NCBI GenBank assembly: GCA_023245695.1
Contig: JAHFJT010000034.1
Location: forward strand, 1 to 9,030
Reading direction: 5' to 3'
From: Candidatus Peregrinibacteria bacterium
GTDB taxonomy: Bacteria; Patescibacteriota; Gracilibacteria; UBA1369; UBA12463
DNA: 9,030 nucleotides
In this document: positions 6,128 through 9,030 of the stretch, piece by piece
Layout of the letters: every line of letters begins with the position of its first letter
Numbering within the stretch: position 1 is the first letter of the stretch
Position numbers and translations under genes: made by a program
Notes under the pieces: model-generated
The model's input: the letters and a program-made list of their open reading frames with translations, nothing else
Databases searched by the model: none
Told to the model about the DNA's origin: nothing

Positions 6128-7333
6128 CTATACCTCCTTTAAGGTATGACCCATCTTCTGTTTTTTCGTCTTGAGATACTTTCGATTGCGATCATTCGGT
6201 ATAATCTCCAAAGGCAAAACACTTTCCACGTGGATACCCCGCTCCTCAAGTCCAGAAAACTTGAGAGGATTGTTCGTGAGAAGGCGAATATCGTGCACGC
6301 CGAGATCACAGAGCATCTGTGCTCCAACACTATAATCTCGAAGATCATCCGCAAATCCAAGCATACGATTCGCCTCAACGGTATCGTACCCCTGATCCTG
6401 GAGCACGTACGACTTCATCTTATTGATCAAGCCAATACCGCGTCCCTCGTGTCGAAGATAGAGAATAATTCCCACGTCCTCTTGCGATATCAGGTCCATT
6501 GCCTTATGGAGCTGTGGGCCACAATCACATCGCAACGATCCAAACACATCGCCCGTCATACACTCAGAGTGAACACGCACCATCACACCCTTCTTCCCAG
6601 CAACATCTCCATGAACCATGGCAACGTGCTCACGACCCTCGATCACATCCTGGTATACATACATCTTGAAATCACCGTATTCAGTAGGCAAAAAAGCCTC
6701 CGCCTTCCGCTCCACGAGGGTTTCGTGACTTCGACGGAACTCGATAAGATCCTTGATCGTAATAATCTTCAAGCCGTGTTTCTTAGCAAATACCATGAGG
6801 TCGGGTACACGAGCCATCGTCCCATCGTCATTCATGATCTCACAGATGACTCCCGCAGACTTGAGCCCCGCCATTTTCGCAAGATCACAGGCTGCCTCCG
6901 TATGTCCCGCTCGGATCAAGACACCACCATCTCGAGCAATCAATGGAAAAACATGTCCTGGTCGAACAAAATCCGCCGGACAAACCTCATCTCCAACCAT
7001 CTTGCGAATCGTCACAGCACGATCTTCTGGTGAGATGCCGGTCGTGATACCTTCACGAGCATCGATCGTTACGGTGAAGTTGCAGCCACGAACCTCGTGA
7101 GGGTCACTCACCATGGGCGCGAGCGCCAAGCGAGCGGCCACCTCAGAAGAAATTGGCGTACAGATAAGTCCGCTAGCCTGCTTCGCCATGAAAAGAATCG
7201 CCTCAGGGGTTACATGCTCAGCCGCCATAATAAGGTCGCCTTCATTCTCTCGATCTTCATCATCCACGACCACGACCATGCGTCCAGCGCGAATATCGTC
7301 AATCGCATCGGTTACCGTATCAAATGTGCTCAT
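6128..7333 (-). CDS. ribBA: Bifunctional DHBP synthase / GTP cyclohydrolase II
   Basis: This 401-residue two-domain enzyme supplies both precursors of riboflavin. The RibB domain (about 1-205) converts ribulose 5-phosphate to 3,4-dihydroxy-2-butanone 4-phosphate. It has DDEDRENEGDL (24-34), RPGHVFPL (124-131) and RAGHTEA (141-147). The RibA domain (about 206-401) opens GTP to the pyrimidine that RibD uses. It has zinc ligands C258, C269 and C271 in SECMTGDVFGSLRCDCG, then RHEGRGIGL (294-302), TNNPLKF (353-359) and the C-terminal KMGHTL. All key motifs of both halves are intact, and the length is that of fused RibBA enzymes. The ATG at 7331-7333 follows the tsf stop by 30 AT-rich bases with no Shine-Dalgarno. 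That gap is far too small for an FMN riboswitch, so regulation by FMN at this point is unlikely. The ribBA end carries AAAGGAGG (6133-6140), which may serve ribD. Confidence 0.97.
   Translation of the reverse strand: MSTFDTVTDAIDDIRAGRMVVVVDDEDRENEGDLIMAAEHVTPEAILFMAKQASGLICTPISSEVAARLALAPMVSDPHEVRGCNFTVTIDAREGITTGISPEDRAVTIRKMVGDEVCPADFVRPGHVFPLIARDGGVLIRAGHTEAACDLAKMAGLKSAGVICEIMNDDGTMARVPDLMVFAKKHGLKIITIKDLIEFRRSHETLVERKAEAFLPTEYGDFKMYVYQDVIEGREHVAMVHGDVAGKKGVMVRVHSECMTGDVFGSLRCDCGPQLHKAMDLISQEDVGIILYLRHEGRGIGLINKMKSYVLQDQGYDTVEANRMLGFADDLRDYSVGAQMLCDLGVHDIRLLTNNPLKFSGLEERGIHVESVLPLEIIPNDRNRKYLKTKKQKMGHTLKEV
6133..6140 (-). promoter_or_regulatory. Possible Shine-Dalgarno for ribD inside the ribBA 3' end
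   Basis: On the minus strand this reads AAAGGAGG, the only strong Shine-Dalgarno-like sequence seen before any gene in the window. It lies 11 bases before a GTG (6119-6121) that is in frame with ribD, a somewhat long spacing. It also encodes the last residues of RibBA (Lys-Glu), so the match may be due to coding. If it is used, RibD would begin 16 residues before the family-like start at 6073. Confidence 0.4.
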
Positions 7334-7363
7334 AAAAAATTCTATAAAATAATCCCAAAAGGA

Positions 7364-7951
7364 TTAGAGAGAGTATCGAGTGAATCGAATGACTTGAATG
7401 TTCTCACCCATCTTCAATCCCATATCAGTCAAAAGCTGACCTACGGTCTGATCTGGATTCTTCACAAAGGCCTGAGTTAAAAGAGCAGACTCCTCTCGAA
7501 ATTTTTTCTCTTTACCCATCATAATTTTCTCCCAAACACCCTCTGGCTTTCCCTCCTGCTGGAGCTGTGCCTTCCAGATATCCTGCTCCTTTTCGATAAG
7601 CTCGTGCGGAACATCCTCAGGTCTCACATACATAGGATTCATCGCAGCAGCATGCATCGCGATGTCTTTTGCGAAGTTCATGAACTCTTCATTTCGAGCA
7701 ACAAAATCCGTCTCGCATCCGAGCTGAACCATGACACCAAGTCTCTGATTTCCGTGAACATACGTAGCAACAACACCCTGGGATGCAGAACGATCACTTC
7801 GTTCAATAGCCTTGGCCTCTCCACGCTTTCGCAAGAGAGCAACAGCAGCCTGCACATCACCATCGGCCTCCTCAAGAGCTTTTTTGCAAGCCATCGTCGA
7901 GACACCGGTTAATTCACGAAGTTCTTTAATTGTTTCAAGAGTAACTGCCAT
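7364..7951 (-). CDS. tsf: Translation elongation factor Ts (short form)
   Basis: EF-Ts is the nucleotide exchange factor that releases GDP from EF-Tu. The protein has 195 residues. The N-terminal UBA-like helical module is clear, with IKELRELTGVSTMACKKAL at 8-26 and GDVQAAVALLRKRG at 31-44. The EF-Tu-contacting TDFVARNEEF motif is at 81-90, and a C-terminal helix ends in IQVIRFTRYSL. It is about 90 residues shorter than the E. coli protein and about the size of Thermus EF-Ts, which has a single core subdomain and works as a dimer. The short form is normal for many lineages and is not a truncation. It lies downstream of rpsB as usual, but separated from it by a membrane-protein gene, and ribBA follows after 30 bases. 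The start at 7949-7951 has no Shine-Dalgarno; a -10-like TACAAT lies 8 bases upstream. Confidence 0.97.
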   Translation of the reverse strand: MAVTLETIKELRELTGVSTMACKKALEEADGDVQAAVALLRKRGEAKAIERSDRSASQGVVATYVHGNQRLGVMVQLGCETDFVARNEEFMNFAKDIAMHAAAMNPMYVRPEDVPHELIEKEQDIWKAQLQQEGKPEGVWEKIMMGKEKKFREESALLTQAFVKNPDQTVGQLLTDMGLKMGENIQVIRFTRYSL

Positions 7952-7959
7952 AGAAATAG

Positions 7960-7965
7960 ATTGTA
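7960..7965 (-). promoter_or_regulatory. Possible -10 box just before tsf
   Basis: On the minus strand this reads TACAAT (5 of 6 to consensus), 8 bases before the tsf ATG. This is the same spacing as the TATAAT before murJ. It lies in the 39-base gap after the membrane-protein gene. No recognisable -35 is present at 16-18 bases, and the region is AT-rich, so a chance match is quite possible. If real, tsf could be made from its own leaderless transcript. Confidence 0.25.
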
Positions 7966-7990
7966 AAAATAAGAGGTAAAAGAAAATATA

Positions 7991-8347
7991 TTAGTGGCGT
8001 GGAAAGTCTCGGCCAGTCAAATGACTATAGATCGCCTCCACAGGCATCATTCGAGCGAGACCAGAGAGCCAAGGAAATGACTTCTCGTGTCCAAGCCAGG
8101 CAGAACACGCGAACTTGAATGAGACAACGAGGAGAACGAGCCAGAAGACAAGCCCAACCCAGATAAAGAGTGCCAAAAGGATTAATGAGATAAACCAAAC
8201 CAGAAAGAGGGCAAAAGCATTTCGCACGTGAAAGATGGCAAAGGGCTGATGAGGAAACTTCAGAAGCGTAATGAGACCAGCGACCACCGACGCAAAGGGA
8301 AGGTAGCACATAGCCGCACCAAATCTGACTTTACTCTCTGGCAACAT
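7991..8347 (-). CDS. Small three-helix membrane protein, DUF4870/Tic20-like
   Basis: This 118-residue protein has three hydrophobic segments (about 10-28, 43-61 and 62-82) and a polar C-terminal tail. The pattern MCYLPFASVVAGLITLL, then FAIFHVRNAFALFLVWFI (36-53), then FWLVLLVVSFKFACSAWLG, resembles the DUF4870 and Tic20-like families. In those families a short loop with an F-x-x-FH motif precedes the second helix. I recognise this by pattern only and assign no function; a role in membrane-protein handling would be a guess. It sits between rpsB (21 bases away) and tsf (39 bases away), in the same direction, and is probably co-transcribed with the ribosomal gene. The start at 8345-8347 has no Shine-Dalgarno. 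The lack of any other start nearby and the clean domain fit support it as a real gene. Confidence 0.78.
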   Translation of the reverse strand: MLPESKVRFGAAMCYLPFASVVAGLITLLKFPHQPFAIFHVRNAFALFLVWFISLILLALFIWVGLVFWLVLLVVSFKFACSAWLGHEKSFPWLSGLARMMPVEAIYSHLTGRDFPRH

Positions 8348-8368
8348 AGGTGTGATCTAGGAAAATGA

Positions 8369-9030
8369 TTATGCAACTTTCTTTGACTTTCGACCAGCAA
8401 CGACGGCATCAGCAACCTTCGAAGTGAAGAACTGAAGAGATCGGAGAGCATCATCATTACCAGGAACGACATGTAAGATGCCATCTGGATCACCATTTGA
8501 GTCGACGACGCCGACCACAGGGATGCGCATTCGGTTAGCCTCCTGAATAGCGAGACGGTCTCGAACGACATCGACGACAAAAACGACATCTGGGATCCGG
8601 CTCATGCCGCTCACACCACCGAGAGTAGCCTCGAGCTTGTCGATCATTTTTTTCAATTTTGAAGCCTCTTTCTTGGTGTACTTCTCAAAGTCATTAAGCT
8701 TTTGCTCCATCTTCAACTCTGAAAGATACCGGATTCGCTTCGAAAGCGTGCCGTAGTTTGTAAGAAGACCCGGGATCCACTTACTGGTAACGAATGGCAT
8801 CTCGGCTCGTTTTGCCTCTTCCGAGACAATCTTGATAGCCTGTGGCTTCGTACCGACAAAAAGAATAACTTTGCCTTCCTCAGACCACTTTTTGAGAGCA
8901 TTGAGGGCTTCCTCAAGCTTCTGAGCAGACTTCTGAAGATCGAACAAATGGACACCTCCTCGTTCACCGAAGAGATAACTTCTCATTTTTGGATTCCACT
9001 TATGAGTTTTGTGGCCAAAATGAGCGGCGG
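8369..9030 (-). CDS. rpsB: 30S ribosomal protein S2, N-terminus cut by window edge
   Basis: The frame stays open to the right edge, upstream of the internal ATG at 8984-8986. The residues before that ATG read AAHFGHKTHKWNPK, the conserved N-terminal S2 motif, so the true start lies outside the window, probably about 10 residues further on. About 219 residues are visible, against about 240 in a typical S2. Family marks include the FGERGGVHLFDLQK segment right after the internal ATG, VILFVGTKPQA, the SKWIPGLLTNYGT region, and PDVVFVVD with IPVVGVVDSNGDPDGI. S2 binds the 30S head-body junction and helps recruit S1 where S1 exists. The C-terminus is short and basic (AGRKSKKVA). It is the first gene seen of the rpsB - membrane protein - tsf - ribBA - ribD run; its promoter is outside the window. 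Confidence 0.97.
   Translation of the reverse strand, partial: AAHFGHKTHKWNPKMRSYLFGERGGVHLFDLQKSAQKLEEALNALKKWSEEGKVILFVGTKPQAIKIVSEEAKRAEMPFVTSKWIPGLLTNYGTLSKRIRYLSELKMEQKLNDFEKYTKKEASKLKKMIDKLEATLGGVSGMSRIPDVVFVVDVVRDRLAIQEANRMRIPVVGVVDSNGDPDGILHVVPGNDDALRSLQFFTSKVADAVVAGRKSKKVA

Noticed and set aside
6146..7033. Long open frame of 295 codons on the plus strand opposite ribBA
   Set aside because: It lies entirely within the intact ribBA gene, its translation shows no recognisable domain and its composition looks like an antisense shadow.
8369..8986. rpsB as a complete gene starting at the ATG 8984-8986
   Set aside because: The conserved S2 residues HFGHKTHKWNPK are in frame upstream of that ATG, so it is internal and the gene is cut by the window edge.
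1..9030. A GC-skew switch marking a replication origin or terminus
   Set aside because: Hand counts of C and G on sampled lines gave mixed results across the window, with no clean switch point.

Overview
This is a compact bacterial chromosome segment. It has no RNA genes, mobile elements, CRISPR arrays or long gaps. Eight protein genes fill almost all of it, and two of them (a phosphatase at the left edge, rpsB at the right edge) run off the window. Seven genes read leftward on the minus strand; only murJ reads rightward. The largest gap is about 98 bases, between the two divergent genes near 3.3-3.4 kb. The proteins fit a small-genome bacterium, possibly a Patescibacteria/CPR lineage such as Peregrinibacteria. 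The hints are a CPR-looking MurJ, a short EF-Ts, tight packing and almost no Shine-Dalgarno sites. This placement is inference and uncertain. Stops are TAA, TAG and one TGA, consistent with the standard bacterial code.

Left third (1-3313, minus strand): a tight three-gene unit reading leftward from about 3.34 kb. First is an 819-residue protein with an MFS/nucleotide-translocase-like membrane half and a HEAT-repeat cytoplasmic half. Next is a single STAS-domain protein of the SpoIIAA/RsbV type, whose start codon lies inside the stop region of the first gene. Last, 3 bases further on, is a membrane-anchored HAMP plus SpoIIE/RsbU-type phosphatase, cut by the window edge. Together they look like a partner-switching signalling module: phosphatase, phosphorylatable STAS protein and a transporter-like membrane protein. 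No kinase or sigma factor is visible. This is the most interesting part of the window.

Middle (3314-4977): a divergent promoter region, then murJ, the lipid II flippase. A consensus -10 box lies only 8 bases before the murJ ATG, suggesting a leaderless transcript. A good extended -10 promoter faces the other way and should drive the HEAT/STAS/phosphatase operon. murJ converges on ribD with only 10 bases between the stops.

Right half (4988-9030, minus strand): reading leftward, rpsB (ribosomal protein S2), a small three-helix membrane protein of the DUF4870/Tic20-like kind, tsf (EF-Ts), ribBA and ribD. The usual rpsB-tsf pair is split by the membrane gene. tsf is followed after 30 bases by two riboflavin genes that cover the early steps of the pathway. 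The lumazine synthase and riboflavin synthase genes are not here.
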